Shown here piece by piece: positions 8,004-15,592 of a stretch of DNA of 33,926 bases. The notes under the pieces were generated by a model. It was not told the origin of the DNA and did not search any database. It saw only the letters and a list, made by a program, of their open reading frames with translations. Made by a program: the position numbers and the translations under genes. Every line of letters starts with the position of its first letter. Position 1 is the stretch's first letter. This stretch comes from DSPP01 sp964607165 (GTDB lineage Bacteria > Zixibacteria > MSB-5A5 > DSPP01): positions 1-33,926 of the forward strand of contig CAZSIT010000026.1 of NCBI GenBank assembly GCA_964607165.1, given 5' to 3'.

Positions 8004-8120
8004 CTACTCCCCCGCCACCTTTTGGCCCAAGCTCATATCCTCGGCTAAATAGACCTCCCCCATTCCTCCTTCGCCTAACTTCTCAAGGATTTTGTAATGA
8101 GAAATAGTTTTACCGACCAT
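8004..8120 (-). pseudogene. Remnant of a Ser/Thr protein kinase N-terminus
   Basis: The frame encodes 38 residues. ISHYKILEKLGEGGMGEVYL carries the glycine-rich ATP loop of bacterial PknB/Stk-type kinases and is followed by AED. The frame ends after LGQKVAGE, just where the invariant lysine of the VALK motif should come, so the catalytic core is gone. It begins with ATG but has no convincing ribosome site. The break coincides with a small inverted repeat (GTAGAA/TTCTAC at 7991-8007). This is most likely the left-over start of a deleted or rearranged kinase gene; a translated peptide cannot be excluded. Confidence 0.75.
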
Positions 8121-8126
8121 ACAGGA

Positions 8127-8325
8127 ATTTAATCATTATATCATTTATCTATTGATTCAATGTTTCAATCCAACAATGATTCAATCCTTCGTTGGTTTGG
8201 CCTATCATACAAACAATTTAATCATTTATTCATTGAACCATTGATTCATTTTTTTTCAATCCGACAATGATAAAATGGCTAAATGATTCAATCCCTCAAT
8301 CGTCAATGATTCAATCGTCAATCGA
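8127..8325. repeat. Cluster of AATGATTCAAT-type short repeats
   Basis: About 200 bases of very AT-rich sequence carry repeated near-palindromes such as ATTGATTCAAT and AATGATTCAAT in both orientations, plus TTTAATCATT variants. An exact 20-base copy of the sequence at 6795-6814 lies at 8297-8316. Spacing is irregular, so these are not a clean iteron array. The role is unknown; protein binding, a degenerate insertion footprint or simple slippage are all possible. Confidence 0.6.
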
Positions 8326-8401
8326 CCAGGAATATAAGGAAATAGGTGGCGGACAGATTGTCAATTTTGTTATGGCGGAAAGGATGGTACCCGAACAAAC
8401 T

Positions 8402-9688
8402 TTATGCCACCGGCCGGTGCTGGAAAGGTTTTAACTGGGTAATGTCCCGTTCGAAAAATAAATCGATGGTCCAGTCGATGACCACGCGTAATTTTTTCTG
8501 GAAGCGCGGCAAACGGAAAAGATAATAAGTCCGCCAGAGCCACCAGGCCCAAAATCCCTTGAGCCGAAAACCCAGAACGATGGCCACGCCGGAGCGCCGC
8601 CCCAGCATCGCCATCTGCCCCAGCATATTGTAATGGAAGGGCTTCTTTTGGCCGCCCAGCAAATCCGCCATAAGATTGCGCGCCGCCAACCGTCCCTGAC
8701 GCGTGGCATGCTGCGCGGTCGGCGGATACGGCTTGCCGGTATTGGGGTCACCCAGAGAACAGCAATCTCCAATCACCCAAACGTCCGGGTCATCCAGCGA
8801 TTGAAAATATTCATTGACCCGGATTCTCCCTTTTTCGTCCTTTTGAAAAGGGAGCGAACTGACCACCGGGTGCGGCATCACCCCGGCGGTCCAGACGATG
8901 GTGCGGGTGAAAATCTCTTCCCCGCCGCGGATTATTATGCGGTCGGCCCGCGCTTCCGCGACCAGGGTTTGCAGCCGCGCTTCCACCCCGCGTTCGCGCA
9001 AAGTTTGCAAGGCAAAATTGGCCAAATCTTCGCTCACTTCGGAAAGAATTCGCGCTCCGGCTTCCAGCAAAATTATGCGGATGGCATTTTTATCAATGTA
9101 TGGATAATAGCGGCGCAAATGGTGGCCCAAATCGGAAAGCTCCCCGGCGATTTCCACTCCGGCAAAGCCGCCTCCCACAACAACGAAGGTGACCAGCGGG
9201 GCTTGTTTTTCGATTTGCTTTTCCATATCCGCCTGCTCAAAAAGCGAAATAAAATGATTGCGCAAAAAAACGGCGTCCCCCACGTCTTTCATCGTGATGG
9301 CATATTCTTTCAAGCCCGGAACGCCGTAAAAATTGGTGGTGGAGCCCAGAGCAATCACCAGTTTGTCGTAGCCCACTTCCTCTTCCGCGCCGGTCGCTTC
9401 CTGCCGGGCACGGACGGTCTTTTGTTTTGGGTCAATAGCCATCACTTCCCGCTCTTCAAAGCGCACCCGGCGGCAGAGCTGGCGGATGGGGTTCAAAATG
9501 TGGCGGGTTTCAATCGAGCCGGCGGCGACTTCCCCCAGCATCGGGGTGAACATAAAGAAATTATCGCGGTTGATAAGTAGCGCTTCCCATTCCGTGTCGG
9601 CCAGCCACCTATCCAGATATTGGGCCACCGGCATTCCGGCAAACCCACCCCCCAAAATGACGATACGTTTTTTAGCGCCGGGAGACAT
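8402..9688 (-). CDS. ndh: Type II NADH dehydrogenase (NDH-2 family flavoprotein)
   Basis: This single-subunit FAD enzyme oxidises NADH and reduces membrane quinone without pumping protons; it works on the inner face of the cytoplasmic membrane. The 428 residues match the family. The FAD-binding fold opens with IVILGGGFAG at 9-18. A second nucleotide fold for NADH has VVVGGGFAGVEIAGEL near 170. The second FAD contact is VWVIGDCC, followed by YPPTAQHATRQG, a quinone-site-like region. The C-terminal part (FWAWWLWRTYYLFRLP) is aromatic and amphipathic, as in the membrane-anchoring end of NDH-2. The ribosome site before the ATG is weak. It is monocistronic, divergent from the gene at 9906, with a promoter candidate in the shared gap. 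Confidence 0.92.
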   Translation of the reverse strand: MSPGAKKRIVILGGGFAGMPVAQYLDRWLADTEWEALLINRDNFFMFTPMLGEVAAGSIETRHILNPIRQLCRRVRFEEREVMAIDPKQKTVRARQEATGAEEEVGYDKLVIALGSTTNFYGVPGLKEYAITMKDVGDAVFLRNHFISLFEQADMEKQIEKQAPLVTFVVVGGGFAGVEIAGELSDLGHHLRRYYPYIDKNAIRIILLEAGARILSEVSEDLANFALQTLRERGVEARLQTLVAEARADRIIIRGGEEIFTRTIVWTAGVMPHPVVSSLPFQKDEKGRIRVNEYFQSLDDPDVWVIGDCCSLGDPNTGKPYPPTAQHATRQGRLAARNLMADLLGGQKKPFHYNMLGQMAMLGRRSGVAIVLGFRLKGFWAWWLWRTYYLFRLPRFQKKLRVVIDWTIDLFFERDITQLKPFQHRPVA

Positions 9689-9721
9689 AACCCGAAAATA
9701 GCAAATTTTTCAAGCCGGGTA

Positions 9722-9751
9722 ACTATATTCGCTCATTTCTAAGGAGTTCAA
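9722..9751 (-). promoter_or_regulatory. Candidate ndh promoter
   Basis: On the minus strand TTGAAC (4 of 6) and TATAGT (5 of 6) are 18 bases apart, with the -10 box about 33 bases before the ndh ATG. Confidence 0.4.
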
Positions 9752-9842
9752 CAAGTTACATCCACAGATAATTTTTAGCCGCTCCTATTAAAAGCTTGTA
9801 ATCTTTTGTATTTCAATGAATTGCATAATCTTCAAAAAAGAT

Positions 9843-9872
9843 TTTACAAAATAGCTTATATGTGCGTATCAT
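9843..9872 (+). promoter_or_regulatory. Candidate promoter of the 9906 gene
   Basis: TTTACA (5 of 6) and TATCAT (5 of 6) are 18 bases apart. The start of transcription would fall near 9879, giving a leader of about 27 bases that contains the AAGGAGG ribosome site. Confidence 0.45.
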
Positions 9873-9905
9873 TATTACCAGTTGTAGCGATATGAAGGAG
9901 GAGAT

Positions 9906-10646
9906 ATGCGTTCGGCCAGAGTTCTGAAGAGGGGAAGTTTCATTTATTTTGTTTCATTGAGCGTTTTTATTGGGACCTGCTGGCTTAGCTTCTGCCAGGC
10001 TTCCGAGCCAAAAGGAAAATACGATTACTTCTTGAGCAATTATTCAAAGATTCGTCAGCCGGAGCAAAAGCTACATTTCATAGTTTACGATACCGCCACC
10101 TATTTTGGCCTATCCGACGCCGAAAAGGTCGACTTACTTGAACTTCTGGCACCTGTTTGGACCAAACTGGTAACTGAATCCCATGGATTGACGAATCAAG
10201 AAGGGATGGCCCTGAAATCATTCTTGAATACTGCCTTTCGGGATACTCTTCGCAATTATGGTTGGACGGAGGAGGAGAAAAAAGTCCTATCCGAATTAAA
10301 ACGGCTTTATTTCGACACCTTACGAGTTCGGGAAGATAACCCCGTTGGACGAGAGCTTCGCGCAGCCTGGGCCGGACATGTGAAGAATGTGAGATTAGGG
10401 GAAGAGGCGAAGCGGGCGATGGAAAAAGAAGCCGAGCTTCGGGACCCCTATGCACAGCAAAGGAAAGAAAAACAGAAGTTGCAGGAAGAACTGCTTGCAC
10501 GAAGGCAGGACCCGGTTTACCAGAAGGCTAAGCGTGACTCCATAGAAGCGGCATGGCTGCAAAGATTAGAAGAACAAACAAAGGCAACAAATGTTAAGTT
10601 ATCAGAAGCTGGTGGGCAAAAAAGATGTAGATTTGAGCAATGGTAG
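9906..10646 (+). CDS. Secreted coiled-coil protein, probable front part of a frameshifted gene
   Basis: I do not recognise this family. The start is firm: AAGGAGG four bases before ATG, then a signal peptide (RVLKRG, hydrophobic 11-30, likely cleavage near QA/SE). The mature part of the 246-residue frame is alpha-helical and highly charged, with an Arg/Glu/Lys-rich coiled-coil stretch at about 120-235. The last 56 bases overlap the next frame, which carries a cohesin-like domain but no signal peptide. Removing one A from the A6 run at 10618-10623 would join the two into a single 496-residue exported protein running to 11397. The tail after the run (RCRFEQW) then looks like out-of-frame read-through. 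A true frameshift mutation, a sequencing error or programmed slippage would all give this picture. Confidence 0.7.
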   Translation: MRSARVLKRGSFIYFVSLSVFIGTCWLSFCQASEPKGKYDYFLSNYSKIRQPEQKLHFIVYDTATYFGLSDAEKVDLLELLAPVWTKLVTESHGLTNQEGMALKSFLNTAFRDTLRNYGWTEEEKKVLSELKRLYFDTLRVREDNPVGRELRAAWAGHVKNVRLGEEAKRAMEKEAELRDPYAQQRKEKQKLQEELLARRQDPVYQKAKRDSIEAAWLQRLEEQTKATNVKLSEAGGQKRCRFEQW

Positions 10647-11397
10647 AAGTGACATAGACCTTGTGGAACCGACGTACTACCGCGGCGTGAGCGCAGTCGC
10701 ACTGCCCGACCCACGCGATTCAATCATAATAGAATCCAAGTTTGTACAATTTGGAGTCGGGTCACCAGCCACCGTTGTCCGCGTATATATCACCAATAAA
10801 GACACTCTTGGAGCCATTGGGCTTTGTCTGGTTGAAAAGTCGATATCCGGCGGGGCTTATATGATATTGTCTCAACCAAGAACCTTTCAGGGTGTTGTCA
10901 ATCAACTCATTCCCACGCTGCCTGATTTTCAGACTTTTGTTGGCAATCGCTATAACAATGTTTCGCCCGATTCTTTTGCCATAGCCAGTTACAGGATTGC
11001 TCTTGCCGGGGAAGAACCGCCCAATTTGACTCGAAAGGCGATCTATGAAATAAAATTTGACACGGTTCGAACAAATTCTAATAATGGCAAGGTAGTGATT
11101 GATACCTGCCGTATAATCGAAAATTGGACCAGCTTGTGCAAACCCAACGGAGAAGATATTAAGGTGAATTTTGTAAAGGGAACCATAACCGTTTCTCTTG
11201 CCGACGTGCCCGCTAAACAACCCAAGTGGTATGATATGAATTTAGACGGCAGTTTGGATGCTGCCGATGCAGTTTTGCTGTTAAATTGTGTTTATCTGGG
11301 CGAGGGAGAATGCAGCGGGGCAACTTCCAGCGACGTCGTCAAGCTGCTAAATAGCATATATCGGGAAACCTCCGCGGAAAAAGTCAAAGAAAAGTAA
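10591..11397 (+). CDS. Cohesin-like plus dockerin-like protein, probable rear part of a frameshifted gene
   Basis: The frame has 268 residues from its first ATG, but this is probably not the real start: no signal peptide, no ribosome site, and it overlaps the upstream frame. Residues 43-200 are homologous to the N-terminal domain of the protein at 13885-14850. Shared elements are DS-[IV]-I-x-ESKF, VRVY-[IV]-TNKD, N/G-x-AY-x-I-[IL]-S-x-P, EIKFD and VNFV. The strand pattern and the ending VKGTITV resemble cohesin domains, an inference. Residues 213-258 form a dockerin-like pair: one good calcium loop (DMNLDGSLDAADAVLLLN) and one degenerate half (SSDVVKLLNSIY). Read with the upstream frame it would be an exported modular protein. 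A terminator follows 20 bases after the stop. Confidence 0.72.
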   Translation: MLSYQKLVGKKDVDLSNGRSDIDLVEPTYYRGVSAVALPDPRDSIIIESKFVQFGVGSPATVVRVYITNKDTLGAIGLCLVEKSISGGAYMILSQPRTFQGVVNQLIPTLPDFQTFVGNRYNNVSPDSFAIASYRIALAGEEPPNLTRKAIYEIKFDTVRTNSNNGKVVIDTCRIIENWTSLCKPNGEDIKVNFVKGTITVSLADVPAKQPKWYDMNLDGSLDAADAVLLLNCVYLGEGECSGATSSDVVKLLNSIYRETSAEKVKEK

Positions 11398-11416
11398 GAA
11401 GGAGCAAGATTAAAAC

Positions 11417-11447
11417 AAGGCGGGCTCTTATGCCCGCCTTATTTTTT
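11417..11447. terminator. Intrinsic terminator shared by convergent genes
   Basis: AAGGCGGGC and GCCCGCCTT form a 9-bp stem around TCTTAT, followed by ATTTTTT on the plus strand. It serves the cohesin/dockerin gene ending at 11397; on the minus strand it overlaps the end of the GH35-like gene and is followed by TTGTTTT, so it may work both ways. Confidence 0.85.
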
Positions 11448-13613
11448 CTCTATCAGAAACACAAACGAATCGTTGGGGATGATTTTTAAAGGCAGGCCCT
11501 GCTTTAGCTCTTTAGCCGAAATTTTTAGCTCCAAATCCCCCAGCAAATCGGTCATCCGCAGGCGGTCGCCGCGGATGCCGTAGGAAGAAACGTCCACTTT
11601 GATAATCACTTCGCGCGGGCTGCCTTTGTGATTGGTTTCGGAAAGCGGGTAGAAAAGATACAAAAGCGTCGCTTTCTGATTTTTGGCCACGGCCATATCC
11701 AGATACGGGTCGGAAGCATAGAGCCGCCGCGAAATTCCCGCCTCTTCGAAAAGTTTTTCCAAAAACAACAGCCGTTCGTAATTTAATTGGGACGAGAGGT
11801 CAAACGAGAAAAACCAGACCTGCCCTTTTTTCACCCGCCCTCCTGCCGCCACCGGCTTTTTCTTGTCGAAAGCGATTTTTTTCAGCTTGGAAAAGCGGAT
11901 ATGCCCATACAAACTGGCCGGAAATTCCAAATCCAATCCTTTCACTTCCCCGACTTCATCGGCCGGGGAAGTTTTGACCTTGATAAAATTCGCCAGAATC
12001 TGGCAGGCGCGGCCGTTTTCGTCGAAGGAAGGAGCGGCACCGAAAAGAATCAGGTTTTTCCCCTGCTTTAAAAGCTCGACCAAAACTTCCTGTGAGCGGC
12101 GCGACATAAATTCCGCCGAAGGAACGAAGAAATATTTGAACTTTTTCAAGCTGGCCGGCGAGGAAAAATCGGCCACGCCGAACTCGATTTTTAAAAACGA
12201 CAAATCGCGCACCAGTCCAAAGTAGGATTGCGACAAAAGATTGGGAACGTAGCCGTATGGCTCGGCCGCCTTCAGTTCGCGATACCAGTAATACGGCCGG
12301 TCAACCAGAAAGGCGACTTCCGCCGAACTTTGCAAAGTGTCGAACCCTACCCGCTCGGAAGCCGCGGTAAATTTGCGCACCACATCGTAGCCGGCGGTAA
12401 CGGTGCCATCCTTGGTCAAAGGGGAACCGTACCAGTGGTCGCGGTCAATAAAAGAAGCCAGGTTGAAGCCGCGAATCCCGGAAGCCAAAGATAAGGCCAA
12501 ACTGAACTTTACCCGGCGGGCGTCATAAGGGAGATAGCGCGCCGCTTCGTCCGGATTGGCGGCAGGCAAGCCGGTGGCCAAACTGGAAAGATAGGCAAAA
12601 GGCTTGGCCGTGGCGTAGGCTTTCAAATCATGCTTGGCGGTGAAGTAATCGTAGTTGCCGTCCAGATAGTAACTGGAGAAAAAGGACATATCCTCCGGCA
12701 TGGGCTGGTCCAAAAGCGGCAGTGAGCCCTCCTGGGAAAAGTGCGTGAAGTGATACAAAGCCGGCATTTCAGAATTGGTCAAAATTTCTTTGAGATTGGA
12801 CACGTAACGCGCCAGCATCCATTCTTTAAAGCGCATCCAGTCGAAAACTTTGGCCAATTGTTTTGACGTCTGCGGATGAAATGAAATCGGCGGCTTGAGG
12901 TCCGCAAATTGTTTTACTTTCTCTCCATACGTCTCGGAAACTTTCTTGGGCTCTTCATATTTTTGCTGCAAGAATTCCGGATACAAAGTGGTGACGGTGT
13001 ACTGATTGTAATCCAGGTCGAACGGCCCCAAATGTCCGCCAAAGGAAGGCCGGCTGTCGATTTCAATCAAAAAGACCGGCCCGCGCGGATAAATGTAATG
13101 TTTGACCACTTCCGCCAGCGCAACGAAATACCGCTTTAAATGCGAAAGAAACAGCGGATGCAGATACGAGGGAACATAGCCCCCCTTCACTCCCGCCGTA
13201 TTTTTAGCCGGAACAAAGTTTCCGTTGCAATCTTTGGACAAAAGCTCCGGTATCGAAGCTAAATAATCCGGATAGCCGCCGTTGACCCATTCCGCGCCAA
13301 TCCAGGGGCCGGGCTTGAGGATGACTTTAAAGCCAAACTCGCGCGCCAGCTCCAGAAAAACTATCAAATCCCGGCGCGGGTCCAATTGCCCGCTGAAATC
13401 GAACTGCCCCTGCGGCGTTTCGTGCAAGTTCCAGGGAACGTAAGTGGAAACAATGCGAAATCCGGAGCGCTTGACCCGCTCAAAGCAAATCGACCAGTAG
13501 CGCTTGGGAACCCGGAAATAGGAAAGCTCCACCGACAGAGGCGGATAAACCTCTTTACCGATTAAAAACTGGTTATCGGTAACTTTTAACATAACACTAC
13601 TTCGCACGACCAT
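11439..13613 (-). CDS. GH35-like beta-galactosidase family protein, catalytic residues apparently lost
   Basis: The 724-residue product has the glycoside hydrolase family 35 barrel signature: FRVPKRYW near 33-40, STYVPWNLHETPQGQFDF near 56-73 and KPGPWIGAEWVNGGYPDYLA near 100-119. A second domain at about 430-550 (AEVAFLVDRPYYWY, LLKQGKNLILFGAAP) resembles the amidotransferase-like trimerisation domain of beta-galactosidases, and a beta-rich end follows. Where GH35 enzymes have a GP-x(3)-Q-[VIL]-ENEYG acid/base motif, this protein reads GPVFLIEIDSRPSFGG (178-193), so the acid/base Glu aligns with Arg. The usual nucleophile region reads PFAYLSSLATG with no Glu. There is no signal peptide, so it should be cytoplasmic. 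It may be inactive, lectin-like or use other residues. The ATG lies about 12 bases after GGGAG, a long spacing. Confidence 0.78.
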   Translation of the reverse strand: MVVRSSVMLKVTDNQFLIGKEVYPPLSVELSYFRVPKRYWSICFERVKRSGFRIVSTYVPWNLHETPQGQFDFSGQLDPRRDLIVFLELAREFGFKVILKPGPWIGAEWVNGGYPDYLASIPELLSKDCNGNFVPAKNTAGVKGGYVPSYLHPLFLSHLKRYFVALAEVVKHYIYPRGPVFLIEIDSRPSFGGHLGPFDLDYNQYTVTTLYPEFLQQKYEEPKKVSETYGEKVKQFADLKPPISFHPQTSKQLAKVFDWMRFKEWMLARYVSNLKEILTNSEMPALYHFTHFSQEGSLPLLDQPMPEDMSFFSSYYLDGNYDYFTAKHDLKAYATAKPFAYLSSLATGLPAANPDEAARYLPYDARRVKFSLALSLASGIRGFNLASFIDRDHWYGSPLTKDGTVTAGYDVVRKFTAASERVGFDTLQSSAEVAFLVDRPYYWYRELKAAEPYGYVPNLLSQSYFGLVRDLSFLKIEFGVADFSSPASLKKFKYFFVPSAEFMSRRSQEVLVELLKQGKNLILFGAAPSFDENGRACQILANFIKVKTSPADEVGEVKGLDLEFPASLYGHIRFSKLKKIAFDKKKPVAAGGRVKKGQVWFFSFDLSSQLNYERLLFLEKLFEEAGISRRLYASDPYLDMAVAKNQKATLLYLFYPLSETNHKGSPREVIIKVDVSSYGIRGDRLRMTDLLGDLELKISAKELKQGLPLKIIPNDSFVFLIEKK

Positions 13614-13684
13614 ATAACTCGTTGTCTCCCTTTATATTAATTGGCCACCGCGCCTTCTTTCAGCAAGTAACATTCACCCTGCCC

Positions 13685-13714
13685 ATAACAAACGCATTTT
13701 GCCAGCTTTGTCAA
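13685..13714 (-). promoter_or_regulatory. Candidate promoter of the GH35-like gene
   Basis: On the minus strand a perfect TTGACA is followed after 18 bases by TGTTAT (4 of 6). The leader to the ATG at 13613 would be about 65-70 bases. Confidence 0.4.
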
Positions 13715-13836
13715 TAAGAATTATTCAAAGAGTATGATATTTTTTTCGCAATACGTTTAAGCTATTGTTATTCAACTACTTACAAAAAAGTCGGCCTCTT
13801 CCACGCTTTTGCCAAGTTGTTGTCTAACAATTGGAT

Positions 13837-13868
13837 AAAAAAAGGCCGCCTCACCGGCGGCCTTTTTT
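13837..13868. terminator. Intrinsic terminator after the cohesin-like/sorting-tail gene
   Basis: GGCCGCC and GGCGGCC pair around TCACC, with seven A before and six T after, so it can work on both strands. On the minus strand it follows the gene ending at 13885 by 17 bases and insulates the GH35-like gene downstream. Confidence 0.9.
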
Positions 13869-13884
13869 AACTCAAGAATATAAC

Positions 13885-14850
13885 TTATTTTATCACCATC
13901 ATTTTCTTGGTTTGGATAAACTGATCAGGCCCGTTTTTGGATGTCAGGCGGTAGAAGTAAATTCCGGAAGGAACGCCGGTTCCCTGGTCATCCCGCCCGT
14001 CCCAGTTCACCGTCTTGGTGCCGGCGCTCATATATTCATTGAACAAGGTGCTCACCTTTTGCCCCAGGACGTTATAGATTTCCAAAATCGTATTTCCCGA
14101 TTTTGGCAGAGCAAAGGTGATTTGGGTATTGGCGTTGAACGGGTTCGGATAGTTCTGCGCCAGGGAGTATTCTTTGGGAATCAGACCCCGATTGATATCG
14201 TGTGCGCCCAAGCCAACGTGCGTGTCCACGGTATCAATCGAAGAAACAAAATTCACAAAGATCGTGGTTCCTCCTACATTGACAAATTGTAATGTATTGC
14301 TCAGAACCTTCGAGGAGTCAAGCTGGAAACACCCAACACCGGTTACGCTGTCAAATTTGATTTCAAGCAACAGCGCCCTGGGTGAATTGGGCGGCAGCTT
14401 GGTATCGTCGTCGGTCGGGTCAGAAAAAGTAAACGTCCCCATAAAGGTGTCCGGTGAATCGCTATGGTAGCCGGCAAAGCTCGGAATACGGGTTGCTAGC
14501 CGCGGGGTCCCGGAACCGGGCGCCACAGGATAGAGAAAATTGAAAACCACCGGGCTGGTCCGTGCATTCCCGCAGACCGTTGGACGGGATATGATGCCGT
14601 AAGCGTTGCCGTTAATGGTTTTCTCTTCGAGAGGAATCGTAACGTTAGTCAGCGAATCCTTATTGGTTACATAGACTCGTACCCTAAATATGCCCGAATT
14701 ACAGGCTCCTATAGTAGGATTGACCGTAAACTTCGACTCCATTATCACCGAATCAGCCGGGTCGGGAGGTGCGGCCGCCGCTGCACCCACGGAGCAAATC
14801 AAAACCAGCGAAAAAAACATTGCTGATGCTTTCAAAAATCGATTCATCAT
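13885..14850 (-). CDS. Secreted cohesin-like protein with FlgD/T9SS-type C-terminal sorting tail
   Basis: The 321 residues start with a signal peptide (MMNRFLK, hydrophobic 9-27, AAAAAPP) after an AGGAGG ribosome site. Residues 31-205 share a domain with the protein ending at 11397 (DSVIMESKF, VRVYVTNKDSL, EIKFDSV, VNFV) and have a cohesin-like strand pattern. From about 228 comes a tail with SLAQNYPNPFN, TQITFALP, EIYNVLGQKV, WDGRDDQG and GIYFYRL. This is the FlgD-Ig/Por-secretion tail used by type IX-like systems in the FCB group to send proteins to the cell surface. Its paralogue carries a dockerin-like module in place of this tail. The domain has at least four cysteines (for example GAC near 50 and TVCGN), so disulfides are possible outside the cytoplasm. 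Function beyond surface display is unknown. Confidence 0.82.
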   Translation of the reverse strand: MMNRFLKASAMFFSLVLICSVGAAAAAPPDPADSVIMESKFTVNPTIGACNSGIFRVRVYVTNKDSLTNVTIPLEEKTINGNAYGIISRPTVCGNARTSPVVFNFLYPVAPGSGTPRLATRIPSFAGYHSDSPDTFMGTFTFSDPTDDDTKLPPNSPRALLLEIKFDSVTGVGCFQLDSSKVLSNTLQFVNVGGTTIFVNFVSSIDTVDTHVGLGAHDINRGLIPKEYSLAQNYPNPFNANTQITFALPKSGNTILEIYNVLGQKVSTLFNEYMSAGTKTVNWDGRDDQGTGVPSGIYFYRLTSKNGPDQFIQTKKMMVIK

Positions 14851-14989
14851 TTCCTCCTATTTGAGGTTTTCACTTTCCAATTTTCAGCTACCCTGACCTG
14901 CAGGGTTCGTTCCAATCACAACAAAACGTTACCTATCCGTCGCTCTCTCCACCTCCTTATCAACCGCGCTTTCGCGCCTCTCGTTCCCC

Positions 14990-15018
14990 ATATTAATCAA
15001 CCGTTTTTTTTTCGTCAA
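14990..15018 (-). promoter_or_regulatory. Candidate promoter of the cohesin-like/sorting-tail gene
   Basis: On the minus strand TTGACG (5 of 6) and TAATAT (4 of 6) are 17 bases apart, the spacer containing a run of nine A. The leader would be about 130 bases and contains a GCGC-GAAA-GCGC tetraloop hairpin near 14963-14974. Confidence 0.45.
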
Positions 15019-15057
15019 GCGGAAAATGAAATTATTTTCGCACAGTTTCCAGGCCCC

Positions 15058-15083
15058 CTCCGGCGCACACTTTTGAGAGTGCG
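15058..15083 (-). repeat. Dispersed hairpin repeat, copy 1
   Basis: Read on the minus strand this is CGCACTCT, a short A-rich loop, then GTGCGCCGGAG. It matches the plus-strand copy at 19523-19546, differing by a 2-base length change and few substitutions. Both copies are intergenic and flank the Asp-box protein gene. Confidence 0.65.
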
Positions 15084-15220
15084 AAAATCCGGTTCGTCCC
15101 GCCACGCGGGGCGCCAGAAGGGAGGATACCAAGATGAAAATTATCACTATGCTTGGAAACAACACAAAAATGAAATTCTTTTGTGCCAGCCGGCAACCAA
15201 AAGATTCAATCCAAAACGTA

Positions 15221-15275
15221 GTGCGGGATGGTTTTTTGGCTTGCCCTGAGCGGAGCCGAACGGGGTATCCCGCAC
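15221..15275. repeat. Inverted repeat enclosing a TGAGCGGAGCCGAAC core
   Basis: GTGCGGGAT (15221-15229) and ATCCCGCAC (15267-15275) are perfect inverted copies. The enclosed 15247-15261 matches the repeat core at 2946-2960 in 14 of 15 bases. It looks like a small palindromic dispersed element. Confidence 0.65.
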
Positions 15276-15527
15276 GCTTACGCGGGTTACAGGCCCGACT
15301 TTGTGTCGGGGCTTAAAACCAGCTTCTCCCTCCGGCGAAGGCTTTAGCCTGCGACCCCCATTCGCCCCGATCGGTCGGGGCGCCAGAAGGGGATTGGTTT
15401 TCTTACCTTCGCCCAAGGGACCGACCCCGAAAACCCGGGAAGCGGGATAGAGGCCCGCGCTGCCGAGCGGGTATCAGGCTCTACTACAGAAATGTCATCC
15501 CCATCAATTGGAAAACGGCACCCAAAC

Positions 15528-15557
15528 AAAACCGGCCCCATTTCTGGGGCCGGTTTT
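15528..15557. terminator. Intrinsic terminator after the Asp-box protein gene
   Basis: AAAACCGGCCCC and GGGGCCGGTTTT form a 12-bp stem around a six-base loop. On the minus strand it is followed by TTTTGTTT and lies 35 bases past the stop of the gene ending at 15593. Confidence 0.88.
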
Positions 15558-15592
15558 GTTGTTCTTAGGCCTGTTCTATCCTTTGCTTGATG

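Larger units (their letters stand above)
7868..8401. other. Gene-poor gap with kinase remnant and AT-rich repeats
   Basis: From right to left on the minus strand this gap holds a cluster of AATGATTCAAT-type motifs (about 8127-8325), a broken Ser/Thr kinase start (8004-8120), a short hairpin GTAGAA/TTCTAC (7991-8007), and a promoter candidate for the E1 operon (7949-7977). I see no intact gene and no clear terminator for the NADH dehydrogenase gene that ends at 8402. Confidence 0.6.
14851..15592. other. 742-base intergenic region rich in hairpins and repeats
   Basis: This lies between the stop of the Asp-box protein gene and the start of the gene at 14850. It holds the terminator at 15528-15557, a promoter candidate at 14990-15018, the dispersed hairpin repeat at 15058-15083, a 9-bp inverted repeat around a TGAGCGGAG core (15221-15275), and further hairpins CCCGAC/GTCGGG (15294-15310) and CGCCCCGA/TCGGGGCG (15363-15382). 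GGGGCGCCAGAAGGG occurs twice (15108-15122, 15377-15391). Frames here translate to typical repeat-derived nonsense and are not called as genes. Confidence 0.65.

Noticed and set aside
8633..9580. 315-residue plus-strand frame inside ndh
   Set aside because: Antisense shadow of a clear NDH-2 gene with intact FAD and NADH motifs.
14929..15165. 78-residue minus-strand frame before the gene at 14850
   Set aside because: It crosses a promoter candidate, an A9 run and a dispersed repeat; the hydrophobic start is not followed by any domain.
15147..15416. 89-residue minus-strand frame
   Set aside because: The sequence (for example RDTPFGSAQGKPKNHPA) is the kind of text produced by translating a dispersed intergenic repeat; hairpins fill the same bases and no ribosome site is present.
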